A DNA stretch of 64,000 nt from Marinobacter vinifirmus (GCF_002258215.1 NZ_NEFY01000004.1:186001-250000), one strand, 5' to 3'. Counted from the first letter of the stretch, positions 50,967-60,831 are shown. Numbers and translations: made by a program. Notes: generated from the sequence alone by a model not told the origin.

Positions 50967-52088
50967 CTATTTCGCCGGAACCATTCGGTAAACCTTGCCC
51001 CTTGGTGAATCTGTCAGTAACCAGAGGGCACCATCTGGCCCCATGCGTACATCCCGGATGCGCTCACCCAGCTCGGTCAGTAAATCTTCCTCTTCGGTAA
51101 CCTTCTCGCCATCAAGACTCAGGCGCACCAGTTTGCGCATTTTCAGCGCGCCAACGAAAAGATTGCCCTGCCATTGCGGAAACAGCTCTCCGGTATAAAA
51201 CGCCATGCCCGATGGCGCGATGGAAGGATCCCAATAGTGCAGGGGATCGGTCACGCCCTCCATGGTGGTTCTGCTGGAAATCGGAACGCCGGAGTAATCG
51301 ATGCCGTAGGTCACTTTCGGCCAGCCGTAATCGTTGCCAGCCCTGATGATGTTGATTTCATCGCCACCCCGGGGGCCGTGTTCGTGGCTCCAGACCTCAC
51401 CGGTGTCCGGGTGCAGGGTCATGCCCTGAATGTTGCGGTTGCCGTAAGTGAAGAAGGTGTTGTTGATGTCCGAATTGCTGAGGAAGGGATTGTCGGGTGC
51501 CGGCTCTCCGTTAATCGTAATCCGGTGTACGCCGCCGGCATCGTCCCGGGTGTCCTGGGCCCGCTCCATCTCGCCGCGGTCACCAACAGAAATGTATAGA
51601 TAGCCATCCTGGCCAAACACCATGCGCCCGGCAAAGTGCCGGGTGGTGTTGCCTCGCGGCGATGCTTCGAAAATTACCTCCGCATCACTCAACGCCTTGC
51701 CGTCAAACCTGGCCCGGGCTACCCGGGTGGTCATGCCCTCACGATTTCTGTGGGCATAGCTCAGAAACAGCACCTGGTTATCTTCAAACTCCGGATGCAG
51801 CAATACATCCAGCAGGCCGCCCTGGCCGGCAACTACCAACTGGGGCACGCCGGTAACCGGCTCCTTGTGCAGCTCCCCGTCGCGAATCACCCGCAGCCGG
51901 CCGGCCCTTTCGGTGACCAGTTGCGAGCCGTCTGGCAGGAAGGCGAGGCTCCAGGGGTGTTCGAGGTTGTCTGCAACCACCGCCAGTCGAAAGCGAAGGT
52001 CATCGGCCTCATAAATATCAGCAGCTCCGGCTGCCGCCGTGTGGGCCAGAAAAGGAGCAAGCAGCAACAAAGGGATGCGGCCGTTCAT
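50967..52088 (-). CDS. PQQ-dependent sugar dehydrogenase (soluble aldose type)
   Basis: 373 residues. Signal peptide PLLLLAPFLAHTAAAGAA sends it to the periplasm. The six-bladed propeller pattern of YliI/Asd enzymes is clear: HPWSLAFLPDGSQLVTERAGRLRV, GQGGLLDVLLHPEF, GRMVFGQDGYLYISVGDRG, YGNRNIQGMTLHPDTGEVWSHEHGPRGGDEIN. It oxidises aldoses with PQQ. PQQ synthesis genes are not in the window. GGAG precedes the ATG. Confidence 0.9.
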   Translation of the reverse strand: MNGRIPLLLLAPFLAHTAAAGAADIYEADDLRFRLAVVADNLEHPWSLAFLPDGSQLVTERAGRLRVIRDGELHKEPVTGVPQLVVAGQGGLLDVLLHPEFEDNQVLFLSYAHRNREGMTTRVARARFDGKALSDAEVIFEASPRGNTTRHFAGRMVFGQDGYLYISVGDRGEMERAQDTRDDAGGVHRITINGEPAPDNPFLSNSDINNTFFTYGNRNIQGMTLHPDTGEVWSHEHGPRGGDEINIIRAGNDYGWPKVTYGIDYSGVPISSRTTMEGVTDPLHYWDPSIAPSGMAFYTGELFPQWQGNLFVGALKMRKLVRLSLDGEKVTEEEDLLTELGERIRDVRMGPDGALWLLTDSPRGKVYRMVPAK

Positions 52089-52240
52089 GGTGAAAGACTC
52101 CTGAGAGGATCAACTTAGTCAACCATAGCACCGATTTACGACTCCCGCGGCCCGCGCAGTATTTTCCACTATTCTGGCCAAAACTGTCGTCATCAACCGC
52201 TACACTGAATCGTTCAGAATAAACGCGAAGGAGGTGTGCA

Positions 52241-53707
52241 ATGCCAAGTCGTTATCAGGATTTTCATTTGCAGCCGCTGGCGGGCGAATGGCGGGAAGGC
52301 AGCAGTGACAAGCTTCGCCCGGTGTTAAACCCCTATTCCGGAGAGGAATTGGTGAGCATTCGCCTGGCGAATTCTGAAGACCTGGATAAGGCATACCGTA
52401 TGGCCCAGGCTACCCAGCAAGAGTGGGCCAACCGGGCACCTTCCGAGCGATCCGGGGTCTTGTTTCGGGCCGTATCGATCTTCGACGAGCGTAAAGAAGA
52501 AATCATCGACTGGCTGATCCGCGAATCCGGCAGCACCCGCCTGAAGGCGATGGTGGAGTGGGGAAGCGCCCGGGCAATCACCCAGGAAGCAGCCAGCATG
52601 CCGGCAAGGGCTCACGGCTACACCATGGCCAGTGATATTCCGGGCAAAGAAAACCTGGTCTACCGGCGGCCATTAGGGGTGGTTGGAGTGATCAGCCCCT
52701 GGAACTTTCCCCTGCACCTGTCCCAGCGTTCCGTAGCACCGGCGCTGGCGCTTGGTAACGCGGTAGTCATCAAGCCCGCCAGCGACACGCCGGTTACCGG
52801 CGGCCTTTTACTGGCCCGTATTCTCGAAGAAGCGGGGCTGCCCGCGGGTGTGCTGAGCGTTGTGGTGGGTGCCGGTTCGGATATTGGTGACGACTTTGTG
52901 GCCCACCCGACCCCGGCGCTGATTTCGTTTACCGGATCCACTCCGGTGGGCAAAAACATCGGCCGAATTGCCACCGGTGGCGACTACATCAAGAAGGTCG
53001 CCCTGGAGCTGGGTGGTAACAGCCCCTTCGTGGTGCTGGATGATGCCGATATAGAACAGGCCGCGAAGGCTGCTGTGTTCGGTAAATTCCTGCATCAGGG
53101 CCAGATCTGTATGGCCATCAATCGGATTATTGTCGACCAGAGCCGCTACGATGAATTCGCGGCCGCTTTCGTCGCCCAGGTCAAAACGCTGAGGGTGGGC
53201 GACCCTTCCGACATCGAAACGGCTATCGGCCCGATCATCAATCAATCCCAGCTTGAAGGCCTGCAGAAAAAGATTGCAGACGCCAAGGCACAAGGCGCCA
53301 CCGTCTTGCTTGAAGGCGAGGTGAGTGGGCAGGTGCTTCCTCCCCATGTGTTCGGTGATGTGACGCCGGATATGAAGTTGAGTGCTGAAGAGATCTTCGG
53401 ACCGATTGCCGGTATCCAGAAAGCCCGGGACGAGCAGCATGCCCTGGAGCTTGCCAATGGCACAGAGTTTGGTTTGTCCAGTGCGGTGTTCAGCGGCGAC
53501 CCTGAGCGCGGCTTGAGCTTTGCCAGAAAGGTGCGGGCGGGGATGACCCATGTGAACGATATGCCGGTGAACGACGAGGCCGCCTTGCCGTTTGGTGGCG
53601 AGAAAAATTCCGGACTGGGCCGCTTTAACGGTGACTGGGCCATCGAGGAATTCTCAACGGTGCAGTGGGTCAGTGTGCAACGCACACCCAGACAATACCC
53701 GTTCTGA
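52241..53707 (+). CDS. Aldehyde dehydrogenase (aromatic-aldehyde type)
   Basis: 488 residues. ISPWNFP is at 151-157, [12 protein letters not shown] (230-241) is the NAD loop, the general base is E256 in LELGGNSP and the catalytic cysteine is C290 in GQICMAINR. The opening sequence and GQICM pattern resemble benzaldehyde/salicylaldehyde dehydrogenases. It is paired with an alcohol dehydrogenase downstream, so the two could take an alcohol through aldehyde to acid. Strong ribosome site GAAGGAGG. Confidence 0.9.
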   Translation: MPSRYQDFHLQPLAGEWREGSSDKLRPVLNPYSGEELVSIRLANSEDLDKAYRMAQATQQEWANRAPSERSGVLFRAVSIFDERKEEIIDWLIRESGSTRLKAMVEWGSARAITQEAASMPARAHGYTMASDIPGKENLVYRRPLGVVGVISPWNFPLHLSQRSVAPALALGNAVVIKPASDTPVTGGLLLARILEEAGLPAGVLSVVVGAGSDIGDDFVAHPTPALISFTGSTPVGKNIGRIATGGDYIKKVALELGGNSPFVVLDDADIEQAAKAAVFGKFLHQGQICMAINRIIVDQSRYDEFAAAFVAQVKTLRVGDPSDIETAIGPIINQSQLEGLQKKIADAKAQGATVLLEGEVSGQVLPPHVFGDVTPDMKLSAEEIFGPIAGIQKARDEQHALELANGTEFGLSSAVFSGDPERGLSFARKVRAGMTHVNDMPVNDEAALPFGGEKNSGLGRFNGDWAIEEFSTVQWVSVQRTPRQYPF

Positions 53708-53780
53708 ACCGGCGCATTTTCTGAATTGAGCGAGCCCCGGCCCAGTCCGTCGGGGCGTTACTGTGTACAAGGAGACTTCC

Positions 53781-54869
53781 ATGGAAATCAAAGCTGCAGT
53801 AACCCACAGACAGGGTGAGGCATTCAAACTGGAGCCGGTGCAACTGGCTGATCCGGCGCTGGGCGAGATCCGGGTCCGAATTGTGGCGACTGGCGTGTGC
53901 CATACCGATGCCGTGGCACGGGATCTGGGTATTGCCCCTTTTCCAATCGTTCTGGGCCACGAAGGCGCCGGTGTGGTGGATGCCGTGGGCGAGGGCGTGA
54001 CCGACCTGAAGCCGGGCGATCACGTGGTGCTGTCGTTTGCCCATTGTGGTGGCTGTGGCAACTGCCTGACCGGCCACCCGACCGTGTGTGACACATTTAA
54101 CGATCTTAACTTTGGCGGCGCCATGGACGATGGCAGCCACCGCTTGAGTCAGGGTGATCAGGAGCTGGCGACGTTCTTCGGTCAGTCATCCTTCGGCACC
54201 TATGCGGTGGTCAGTGCCCGTAACGCCGTGAAAGTGGACCCCGAGGTGGATCTGGCCCTGCTGGGGCCATTGGGCTGTGGAATTCAGACCGGAGCCGGAA
54301 CCGTGCTTAACCGCCTGAAGCCGGATTTTGGCTCAAGCATTGTGGTTTATGGGTGTGGTGCGGTCGGCCTGAGTGCGGTCATGGCTGCCCGTATTGCCGG
54401 TTGCCAGCACATTGTTGCCGTGGATGTTCACGACAGTCGCCTTGAGCTGGCCCGGGAACTGGGTGCCACCCACGCGTTCAATGGCAAGACCACGGATGTT
54501 GTTGAAGAGGTAAGAAAACTGACCGGCGGGGGCAGCCACTTTGCTGTGGAAACCACGGGTGTGCCGCAAGTGGTGAAGCAGTCTCTCAATGCCCTGAGGC
54601 CTCTGGGCACCTGCGCTATTGTTGGCGTGACTCCGGAAGTTACCCTGGATGTTCACAACGATCTTATGGCTGAGGGCAAGAGCATGATCGGCGTGATTGA
54701 GGGCGATTCCGTGCCGCGGGTATTCATTCCGCAGCTGATTGCCTACTTCAAGGCGGGGCAATTCCCGTTCGATAAACTGGTTCGGTATTACGAGTTTGAC
54801 CAGATCGACCAGGCCTTTGAAGATTCTGCCAGCGGCAAAACCATCAAGCCGATCCTGAAAATCGGTTGA
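53781..54869 (+). CDS. Zinc-dependent alcohol dehydrogenase (aryl-alcohol type)
   Basis: 362 residues from the ATG at 53781, with AAGGAGA 6 bases upstream. Catalytic zinc ligands are C40 and H60 (GHEGAG), with a later Cys in LLGPLGCGIQTG. The structural zinc cysteines are C89, C92, C95 and C103. The NAD motif is VYGCGAVGLSAV. It resembles XylB-like aryl-alcohol and related class I/III enzymes. It is 73 bp after the aldehyde dehydrogenase gene and likely co-expressed. Confidence 0.9.
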   Translation: MEIKAAVTHRQGEAFKLEPVQLADPALGEIRVRIVATGVCHTDAVARDLGIAPFPIVLGHEGAGVVDAVGEGVTDLKPGDHVVLSFAHCGGCGNCLTGHPTVCDTFNDLNFGGAMDDGSHRLSQGDQELATFFGQSSFGTYAVVSARNAVKVDPEVDLALLGPLGCGIQTGAGTVLNRLKPDFGSSIVVYGCGAVGLSAVMAARIAGCQHIVAVDVHDSRLELARELGATHAFNGKTTDVVEEVRKLTGGGSHFAVETTGVPQVVKQSLNALRPLGTCAIVGVTPEVTLDVHNDLMAEGKSMIGVIEGDSVPRVFIPQLIAYFKAGQFPFDKLVRYYEFDQIDQAFEDSASGKTIKPILKIG

Positions 54870-54878
54870 TCCCTTCCC

Positions 54879-54902
54879 GCCAGAGGCTCCGGGCCTCTGG
54901 CG
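54879..54902 (+). terminator. Hairpin after the alcohol dehydrogenase
   Basis: CGCCAGAGGC (54879-54888) pairs with GCCTCTGGCG (54893-54902) around TCCG(G). The downstream tract (ATTCTCCCG) is weak in T, so efficiency is doubtful. Confidence 0.5.
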
Positions 54903-54914
54903 ATTCTCCCGACT

Positions 54915-55370
54915 TTACTTCCCGCGCGTGTTTTTCTGCAGCCATCGGTCCAGCTGGTCGGCAAATTCCTTGCGATCGGCCTGACCAAACGGGGCCGGGC
55001 CACCGGTCACCTGGCCGGCACTGCGCATCTCTTCCATGAAGTTACGCATGGCCAATCGCTGGCGGATGTTTTCCTTGGTGAATGCCTGGCCGCGGGGGTT
55101 GAACACGTCGGCGCCTTTTTCGATGGCTTCTGCGGCCAGGGGAATGTCCTGGGTGATCACCAGGTCGCCTTTGCTCATCTGGTCCATGATTTCGTTATCG
55201 GCGACATCGAAGCCCTGGGGTACCTGCCGGCGGCTGATGTAGGGGCTTGGCGGCAGGGTGATGGCGTGGTTGGCGATAAAGGTGGTCTGGATTTGCCAGC
55301 GGGTAGCGGCGCGGCAGATGATTTCCTTGATCGGCACGGGGCAGGCGTCGGCGTCGACCCAGATAGGCAT
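54915..55370 (-). CDS. yaiI: UPF0178 (DUF188) protein YaiI
   Basis: 151 residues, typical of the family: IWVDADACPVPIKEII at the start, FIANHAI, VADNEIMDQMSKGDLVITQDIPLA, NPRGQAFTKENIRQRLA. It is a PIN-like/NYN-type fold, and the function is not established. Confidence 0.9.
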   Translation of the reverse strand: MPIWVDADACPVPIKEIICRAATRWQIQTTFIANHAITLPPSPYISRRQVPQGFDVADNEIMDQMSKGDLVITQDIPLAAEAIEKGADVFNPRGQAFTKENIRQRLAMRNFMEEMRSAGQVTGGPAPFGQADRKEFADQLDRWLQKNTRGK

Positions 55371-55457
55371 TTCACTTTTCCTTCGGTAACTTGTTTGTGG
55401 CCAGTTTAACCGCTCGGTGCGGGTGCGGGTTAGTTTTGGCCCGGTGATTCCTGGTAG

Positions 55458-55466
55458 TGGTATAAT
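55458..55466 (+). promoter_or_regulatory. Extended -10 promoter for yjdM
   Basis: TGGTATAAT gives a perfect -10 with the TGn extension, 32 bp before the start codon at 55498. A clear -35 box is not needed for this type and none is obvious. Confidence 0.6.
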
Positions 55467-55497
55467 TCAATGCTCATTCAATTAACAGGAAATGATA

Positions 55498-55836
55498 ATG
55501 TCTCAACTTCCCCCATGCCCCCAGTGCAATTCTGAATACACCTATGAAGACGGCGTTCAGCTGGTTTGCCCCGAATGTGGCCATGAGTGGACCGAAGCTG
55601 AACAGGCGGAGGCCGCAGCTGGCAAGGTGGTTCGCGATTCCAACGGCAACGAGCTTCAGGACGGTGATACGGTAACAGTGATCAAGGACCTGAAGGTGAA
55701 GGGTTCCAGCCTGGTGGTGAAAGTCGGCACCAAGGTGAAGAATATCCGGCTGGTAGATGGCGACCATGATATCGACTGCAAAGTGGATGGCGTGGGTGCT
55801 ATGAAGCTTAAGTCAGAGTTTGTCAAAAAGGCCTGA
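55498..55836 (+). CDS. yjdM: YjdM/PhnA-family zinc-ribbon protein
   Basis: 112 residues from the ATG at 55498 (AGGA at 55487-55490; another in-frame ATG at 55492). A zinc ribbon CPQC-x14-CPEC opens the protein, and a small beta-barrel domain with [17 protein letters not shown] and [19 protein letters not shown] follows. It was once called alkylphosphonate uptake protein PhnA, but this family is not a transporter. Confidence 0.92.
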   Translation: MSQLPPCPQCNSEYTYEDGVQLVCPECGHEWTEAEQAEAAAGKVVRDSNGNELQDGDTVTVIKDLKVKGSSLVVKVGTKVKNIRLVDGDHDIDCKVDGVGAMKLKSEFVKKA

Positions 55837-55851
55837 CCGCTTTAATGGCCA

Positions 55852-55902
55852 TTGCCGCAACCACCCTGGCTTTTGGGGGTTACCTGTTGGCTGTTGCGGC
55901 AA
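55852..55902. other. Imperfect hairpin between yjdM and DUF533 gene
   Basis: TTGCCGCAAC (55852-55861) and GTTGCGGCAA (55893-55902) are perfectly complementary with a 31-nt loop. It lies between convergent genes and could act as a transcription end. No T-tract follows. Confidence 0.35.
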
Positions 55903-55935
55903 GGCCTGCCATATGAGCGGTGGGATGATTGAGTC

Positions 55936-56655
55936 TCAGCCCTGGCTGACGGCCCGCACTTGTTGATCAAGCTCTTTGGCCAGGCCGGGGTCGAGGTTCA
56001 GGGCCGCGGCCAGTTGGTCCAGCCACGCTCGTTCCATGGCGTTCTGGTCATCAATCATAACGGCGCTGACCACATAGATTTCCCGGCTTGCCTGAGGGGA
56101 ATCCGCGTTTTTGGCAAGCGCCTGGGCGTCCAGCGGGGCATCAAACTGTTGTTGAATCCAGTTGTGTAATTCGTCGTCTGGCCCCAGTTTTTCGATTTCC
56201 TGAGTGAGCAGTGCGCGTTCGTTGGCATCTACGTGGCCATCAGCCCGGGCAGCCATGATCATGGCCTGCAGTATCTCAAGGCCACGCTTTTCCTGCTCGG
56301 CACCTTGCAGTTGTTCAAGAGGCCGGCCCTGCTGGGCTGGCGCTTGCTGAGGGACGCCCTGTGCGTTGCTCTGGTAATTCTGGTAGGCCTTCCACGCCAG
56401 CGCGCCTACACCTGCAAGAGCGCCATATTTCAGCGCCGTGCCGCCCATCTTCCTGCCGCGTTTGGAACCCAGCATCAAGCCCAGAGCACCGCCGCCCAGC
56501 AGGCTCTTGACGTCAATCCCGCTGCCGCCATTCCCGCCAGAGACCTGGTTGCCAAGGCTGCCCATCAGGCTGTTTATATCCATTCCACCGCTGCTTCGGG
56601 ATTGGCCACCTTGAGCCTGGCCCATGATCTGATTCAGTACCGACATGACGTTCAT
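55936..56655 (-). CDS. DUF533 (YebE-like) inner-membrane protein
   Basis: 239 residues. A glycine/serine/glutamine-rich N-terminal part (MGQAQGGQSRSSGGMDIN) leads to a short hydrophobic stretch, GGALGLMLGSKRGRKMGGTALKYGALAGVGALAWKAYQNY. A C-terminal TerB-like helical domain contains ILQAMIMAARADGHVDANERA. That pattern defines DUF533/YebE. Envelope-stress association is known for relatives, but the function is unclear. AAGGAG precedes the ATG. Confidence 0.87.
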   Translation of the reverse strand: MNVMSVLNQIMGQAQGGQSRSSGGMDINSLMGSLGNQVSGGNGGSGIDVKSLLGGGALGLMLGSKRGRKMGGTALKYGALAGVGALAWKAYQNYQSNAQGVPQQAPAQQGRPLEQLQGAEQEKRGLEILQAMIMAARADGHVDANERALLTQEIEKLGPDDELHNWIQQQFDAPLDAQALAKNADSPQASREIYVVSAVMIDDQNAMERAWLDQLAAALNLDPGLAKELDQQVRAVSQG

Positions 56656-56956
56656 TGTTCAGCTCCTTCGAGGGGCGTTGCCCGTGTTTGCTCATTGAGT
56701 TTAGCCACAATAAACCATAACCAACATGAATCCGGGATGAACGTATTGTCAGGCGCCTGCCCGTAAAGTTCCTTTGATCATTTCCGAACCATCGTCTAAA
56801 TATTAAACAGGGTGTCCGTTAGCACCCGGAGAAATCCCGCAGCGCGTAACCCGCGCCAACAACAAGACGAACCACCCCACCGCTGCCGTTGCCCGCCACA
56901 AGCAGGCTTTAGTGCAGCCAGGCTTTTATCGCGAAGCCGGGGGACAGGAGGATGGG
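56656..56956. promoter_or_regulatory. Control region upstream of the 2-oxoacid dehydrogenase genes
   Basis: 301 bp. TTGATC (56774-56779) and TAAATA (56797-56802), spaced 17 bp, form a weak sigma-70-like pair. The leader contains GGGTG-N8-CACCC (56810-56827). Nothing else recognised. Confidence 0.4.
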
Positions 56957-58036
56957 ATGAAAGAAGTCCACGAGTTTCATGTGGATAGCACCCGCTATCT
57001 GGATGATCACGGCAAGCCCCTGAGTGAGCTGCCGCCCCAGGCCGGGAACACCGACAGGGTTCTGGCCGCCTACCGCAACATGGTGCTGACCCGCACCTTC
57101 GATTCCAAAGCCATTGCCCTGCAACGTACCGGGAAATGCGGTACCTATCCCTCTGTGCTGGGGCACGAAGTGGTGGGTACGGCCATTGGCCAGGGCATGG
57201 CGAAGTCCGATGTGTTTGTGCCGTACTACCGGGACCAGGCTGCCCATATTCTGAGGGGCGTCAGCCTCAGGGAGTTGCTGCTGTATTGGGGCGGCGACGA
57301 GCGCGGCAGCGCCTGGCAGAACTGCCCGGAAGACCTGCCAATCTCTGTACCCATTGCCACCCAGTGCTGCCATGCCGTAGGTGTGGCCTCGGCCATGAAA
57401 ATTCGCGACCAGCAGCGGGCGGTGGTGTGCTGCATTGGCGATGGCGGTACCTCCAAAGGTGACTTTCTGGAAAGTATCAACCTGGCCGGTGCCTGGCACC
57501 TGCCAGTGGTGTTTGTGGTGATCAACAACCAGTGGGCCATTTCCACCCCACGCAGCCTGCAAAGCAGCGCCGAGACCATCGCCCAGAAAGCCATCAGTGC
57601 AGGATTGCCGGGCCACATTGTGGATGGCAACGACTACTTCGCGACGATTGAAGCACTGGACGCTGCTCTGGAGCGGGCCCATGGCGGCAAGGGTGCAACC
57701 GTGATTGAAGCGGTGACCTACCGGCTGGGCGACCACACCACCGCAGATGATGCCACCCGCTACCGCACCGCCGAAGATCTTAAACGCGCCTGGGAAAAGG
57801 ATGGCATCAAGCGCCTGCAGAACTGGCTTCATGACAGCGGACACTGGAGCCCGGATAAGGAAAAAGCCCTGCAGGCGGACTGCAAGCAAGCCGTAGAAAA
57901 GGCCGTGGAGGAATACCTGGCCACCGAGGCCGAGCCACCCACCGCTATGCTGGATTATCTGTTTGAAACTCTCCCCGCGGCGCTGCAACCCCAGCGTGAG
58001 CAGATTGCCAACAAATACCGGGGAGGTGCAGCATGA
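56957..58036 (+). CDS. 2-oxoacid dehydrogenase E1 component, alpha subunit
   Basis: 359 residues from the ATG at 56957 (AGGAGG 5 bases upstream). The thiamine diphosphate motif runs from GDGGTSKGDFLESINLAG to VINNQWAIS. YPSVLGHEVVGTAIGQG and PYYRDQAAHILRG are typical of PDH/BCKDH E1 alpha. It decarboxylates a 2-oxo acid and passes the acyl group to E2. It overlaps the beta gene by ATGA. Confidence 0.93.
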   Translation: MKEVHEFHVDSTRYLDDHGKPLSELPPQAGNTDRVLAAYRNMVLTRTFDSKAIALQRTGKCGTYPSVLGHEVVGTAIGQGMAKSDVFVPYYRDQAAHILRGVSLRELLLYWGGDERGSAWQNCPEDLPISVPIATQCCHAVGVASAMKIRDQQRAVVCCIGDGGTSKGDFLESINLAGAWHLPVVFVVINNQWAISTPRSLQSSAETIAQKAISAGLPGHIVDGNDYFATIEALDAALERAHGGKGATVIEAVTYRLGDHTTADDATRYRTAEDLKRAWEKDGIKRLQNWLHDSGHWSPDKEKALQADCKQAVEKAVEEYLATEAEPPTAMLDYLFETLPAALQPQREQIANKYRGGAA

Positions 58037-59037
58037 GTGCGGCAGAGCGTTCAAACGAAACCCGTGACGTGACCCTGGTGGAAGCGGTCAACATGGCCCT
58101 GCACCGGGCCATGGCGGATGATGAAAACGTGGTGGTGCTGGGCGAAGACATCGCCACCAATGGCGGCGTGTTCCGCGCTACGGTGGGCCTGAAAGAAGCC
58201 TTCGGATTCAAGCGGGTGATGGACACACCGCTGGCGGAAAACCTGATTGCGGGCACCGCCATCGGCATGGCCACCCAGGGCCTGAAGCCGGTAGCAGAGT
58301 TCCAGTTCATGGGCTTTATCTATGCCGGTATGGAGCAGATTGTCAGCCACGCTGCGCGTATGCGTAACCGCACCCGGGGCCGGCTGCATTGCCCGCTGGT
58401 GTTCCGGGCCCCGTTCGGTGGCGGTATCCATGCGCCGGAACATCACTCCGAAAGCACCGAAGCCTTGTTTGCCCATATCCCTGGCCTTCGAGTGGTCATC
58501 CCCAGTTCGCCACAAAGAGCCTATGGCCTGCTGCTGGCGGCCATACGAAACCCGGACCCGGTGATCTTTCTGGAGCCCAAACGTATCTACCGGGCGGTGA
58601 CCCAAAGCGTCGAAGACAACGGCGAGGCGCTGCCGTTAGATACCTTCTTCACCCTGCGAGAAGGCGATGACGTGACCCTGATCACCTGGGGTGCCTGCGT
58701 GATGGAAACCCTGCAAGCGGCCGATAAACTGGCAGAGCAGGGCGTGAGTTGCGAGGTGATCGATGTAGCCACCGTCAGCCCGCTGGACCGGGAAACGCTG
58801 CTGTGCTCAGTCGCCAAAACCGGCCGGGCGGTGATTATCCATGAAGCCTGCCGAAATGGCGGAGTGGGCGCGGAGGTAGCCGCTTCCATTGCCGAAGCGG
58901 CTTTTCTGGACCTGCAGGCGCCCGTGGTGCGGGTGACGGGTTACGACACGGTGATGCCTTACTACCGGAACGAGCAGTATTACCTGCCCCAGGGGGAAGA
59001 CATTGTAACTGCCGTTGAACAGGTGATCGCGCTCTAG
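58033..59037 (+). CDS. 2-oxoacid dehydrogenase E1 component, beta subunit
   Basis: 334 residues. Typical landmarks are LVEAVNMALHRAMADDENVVVLGEDIATNGGVFRAT, DTPLAENLIAGTAIGMA, EFQFMGFIYAGMEQIVSHAARMRNRTRG, APFGGGIHAPEHHSES and FLEPKRIYRAV. It forms the heterotetramer with alpha. The pattern fits branched-chain or pyruvate E1. Confidence 0.94.
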   Translation: MSAAERSNETRDVTLVEAVNMALHRAMADDENVVVLGEDIATNGGVFRATVGLKEAFGFKRVMDTPLAENLIAGTAIGMATQGLKPVAEFQFMGFIYAGMEQIVSHAARMRNRTRGRLHCPLVFRAPFGGGIHAPEHHSESTEALFAHIPGLRVVIPSSPQRAYGLLLAAIRNPDPVIFLEPKRIYRAVTQSVEDNGEALPLDTFFTLREGDDVTLITWGACVMETLQAADKLAEQGVSCEVIDVATVSPLDRETLLCSVAKTGRAVIIHEACRNGGVGAEVAASIAEAAFLDLQAPVVRVTGYDTVMPYYRNEQYYLPQGEDIVTAVEQVIAL

Positions 59038-59047
59038 GAGGCCAACC

Positions 59048-60172
59048 ATGAAAAACTTCAAACTCCCGGATCTGGGCGAGGGCCTGCCAGAAGCTGAAAT
59101 TGTTGAATGGCATATCAAGGTGGGCGATGCCGTAGAGGCGGACCAGGTACTGGTCAGCGTTGAAACCGCCAAGGCCATCGTGGAAGTGCCGTCGCCGCAG
59201 GCCGGTATCATTGCCAAACTCTACGGCGAGCCTGGCGACATCATTCACACCGGCGAACCTCTGCTGGCCTTTGAAGGGGCGGGTGACGACACCGGTACGG
59301 TGGTGGGTGAGCTGAAATCCTCCGGCAAAGGGGATGGGCAGGGCGCTCAGAAAGACCAGTTCATTGTCGGCGCAGCTGCCTCCAGCAAACGGGCCCGTGC
59401 CAACCGCGCGACTCCGGGTGTGCGGGCGCTGGCGGAGCGGCTGGGTGTCAGCCTGGAAACCATCAAAGGCAGCGGGCCCGGCGGCCTGATCACCACAGAC
59501 GACGTGCACAAACAGGCCAGCCACCAGAAACAGCTGGGCGATGCCGAACCCTTGCGCGGCACCCGCCGAACCATGGCGAAGAACATGGCGTTGTCCCACG
59601 CCCAGGTAGTGCCAGTCTCCATTTTTGAGGATGTGGACATCGGCGACTGGAAAAAGGGCACCGACACCACCATGCGCCTGGTCCAGGCCATCGGCAAAGC
59701 CTGCGATGCGGTGCCGGAGCTGAACTGCTGGTTCGATGGCGACAACCTGAGCCGTCAGTTGCTGAGCGAGGTGCACGTAGGCATTGCCGTGGATACGCCC
59801 GACGGCTTGTTTGTGCCGGTGCTGAGAGACATTACCCACCGTAACCTGAAAGACCTGCGCAAAGGGCTGGAGAACCTTCGGGAAGCGGTGGCCACCCGCA
59901 AGATTCCGCCGAAGGAGATGCAGGGAGCCACCATCACCCTGTCCAATTTCGGCACCATGACCGGCCAGTATGCCAACCCCATTGTCAGCCCGCCCCAGGT
60001 GGCTATCGTGGGCGCCGGGCGTATTCGGGAGAAGGTGGTGCCATATGATGGCGCTGCGACCATTCGTCGCATTCTGCCCCTGTCCCTGACCTTCGACCAC
60101 CGGGCTGCCACTGGTGGCGAAGCCTCGCGGTTTCTGGGCGCGCTGGTCGATGCGTTGCAGAAAGCAGGCTGA
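59048..60172 (+). CDS. Dihydrolipoamide acyltransferase (E2)
   Basis: 374 residues. One lipoyl domain, with K42 in VETAKAIVEVPSP as the lipoylation site. Note the unusual ETAK where ETDK is common. The E1/E3-binding segment RATPGVRALAERLGV lies near residue 120, and the acyltransferase domain ends with TFDHRAATGGEAS, carrying the catalytic His. No dihydrolipoamide dehydrogenase (E3) gene accompanies it, so E3 must be supplied from elsewhere. It could be a branched-chain, pyruvate or acetoin-type complex. Confidence 0.92.
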   Translation: MKNFKLPDLGEGLPEAEIVEWHIKVGDAVEADQVLVSVETAKAIVEVPSPQAGIIAKLYGEPGDIIHTGEPLLAFEGAGDDTGTVVGELKSSGKGDGQGAQKDQFIVGAAASSKRARANRATPGVRALAERLGVSLETIKGSGPGGLITTDDVHKQASHQKQLGDAEPLRGTRRTMAKNMALSHAQVVPVSIFEDVDIGDWKKGTDTTMRLVQAIGKACDAVPELNCWFDGDNLSRQLLSEVHVGIAVDTPDGLFVPVLRDITHRNLKDLRKGLENLREAVATRKIPPKEMQGATITLSNFGTMTGQYANPIVSPPQVAIVGAGRIREKVVPYDGAATIRRILPLSLTFDHRAATGGEASRFLGALVDALQKAG

Positions 60173-60283
60173 ACGCGCGGGCCGGTGTTCGCCGGCCTGC
60201 TGTTCCGGGTACTTGCCAACCGGCGCGTTGGCGACAACACTAAGGGCCTTCAAATGCCTGAAACCATCACCGTGCGAGACACC

Positions 60284-60799
60284 ATGAACCGATTCAATAA
60301 ACTGACCTCCGCGCTGCTGTTGGCCTGTACCACCCTGGCAACACCGTTACTGGCGGCTGATCATGGTAACCATGCTGGGCACAGCATGGTCCAGATCGAC
60401 AGCCCCTGGAGCCGGCCAACACCGCCGGGCACGCCCATGGGAGTGGGTTACCTGGCCATCACCAATAGCGGCGAGCAGGACATCACCCTGGTTGCGGCAC
60501 AGAGCCCGAGAGCTGGCCATGTCTCCATCCACGAAACCTCCATGCACGAAGGCGTAATGCGCATGCAGCCGGTGAAGGGTGGCCTGGCCATTCCGGCCGG
60601 CGAAACCGTGGAACTGAAACCCCGCAGTTATCACCTGATGTTGGAGCAGTTACCCCAGCCCCTGGTTGAAGGCGAGAAAATTCCGGTGCAACTGGACTTC
60701 GACGGTGCGGACGACATGGATATTGAGCTGGTGGTTCAGCCGTTGGATGGCATGCCTGTGGACCACTCGAAGATGGATCATTCCAAAATGAAACACTGA
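60284..60799 (+). CDS. PCuAC-type periplasmic copper chaperone
   Basis: 171 residues from the ATG at 60284, where a clean signal peptide begins (NRFNKLTSALLLACTTLATPLLAA). The ATG at 60254 has a better ribosome site (AAGGG) and would add ten residues, so either could be the real start. The mature part has the PCuAC pattern: SPWSRPTPPGTPMGVGYLAI, HVSIHETSMHEGVMRM, then the YHLML copper site. A His/Met-rich tail, DHSKMDHSKMKH, can bind copper. It delivers Cu(I) to cytochrome oxidase in relatives. Confidence 0.9.
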   Translation: MNRFNKLTSALLLACTTLATPLLAADHGNHAGHSMVQIDSPWSRPTPPGTPMGVGYLAITNSGEQDITLVAAQSPRAGHVSIHETSMHEGVMRMQPVKGGLAIPAGETVELKPRSYHLMLEQLPQPLVEGEKIPVQLDFDGADDMDIELVVQPLDGMPVDHSKMDHSKMKH

Positions 60800-60831
60800 G
60801 GCGGCCTGAGGGTGTTCTGGTCCGGAAACGC

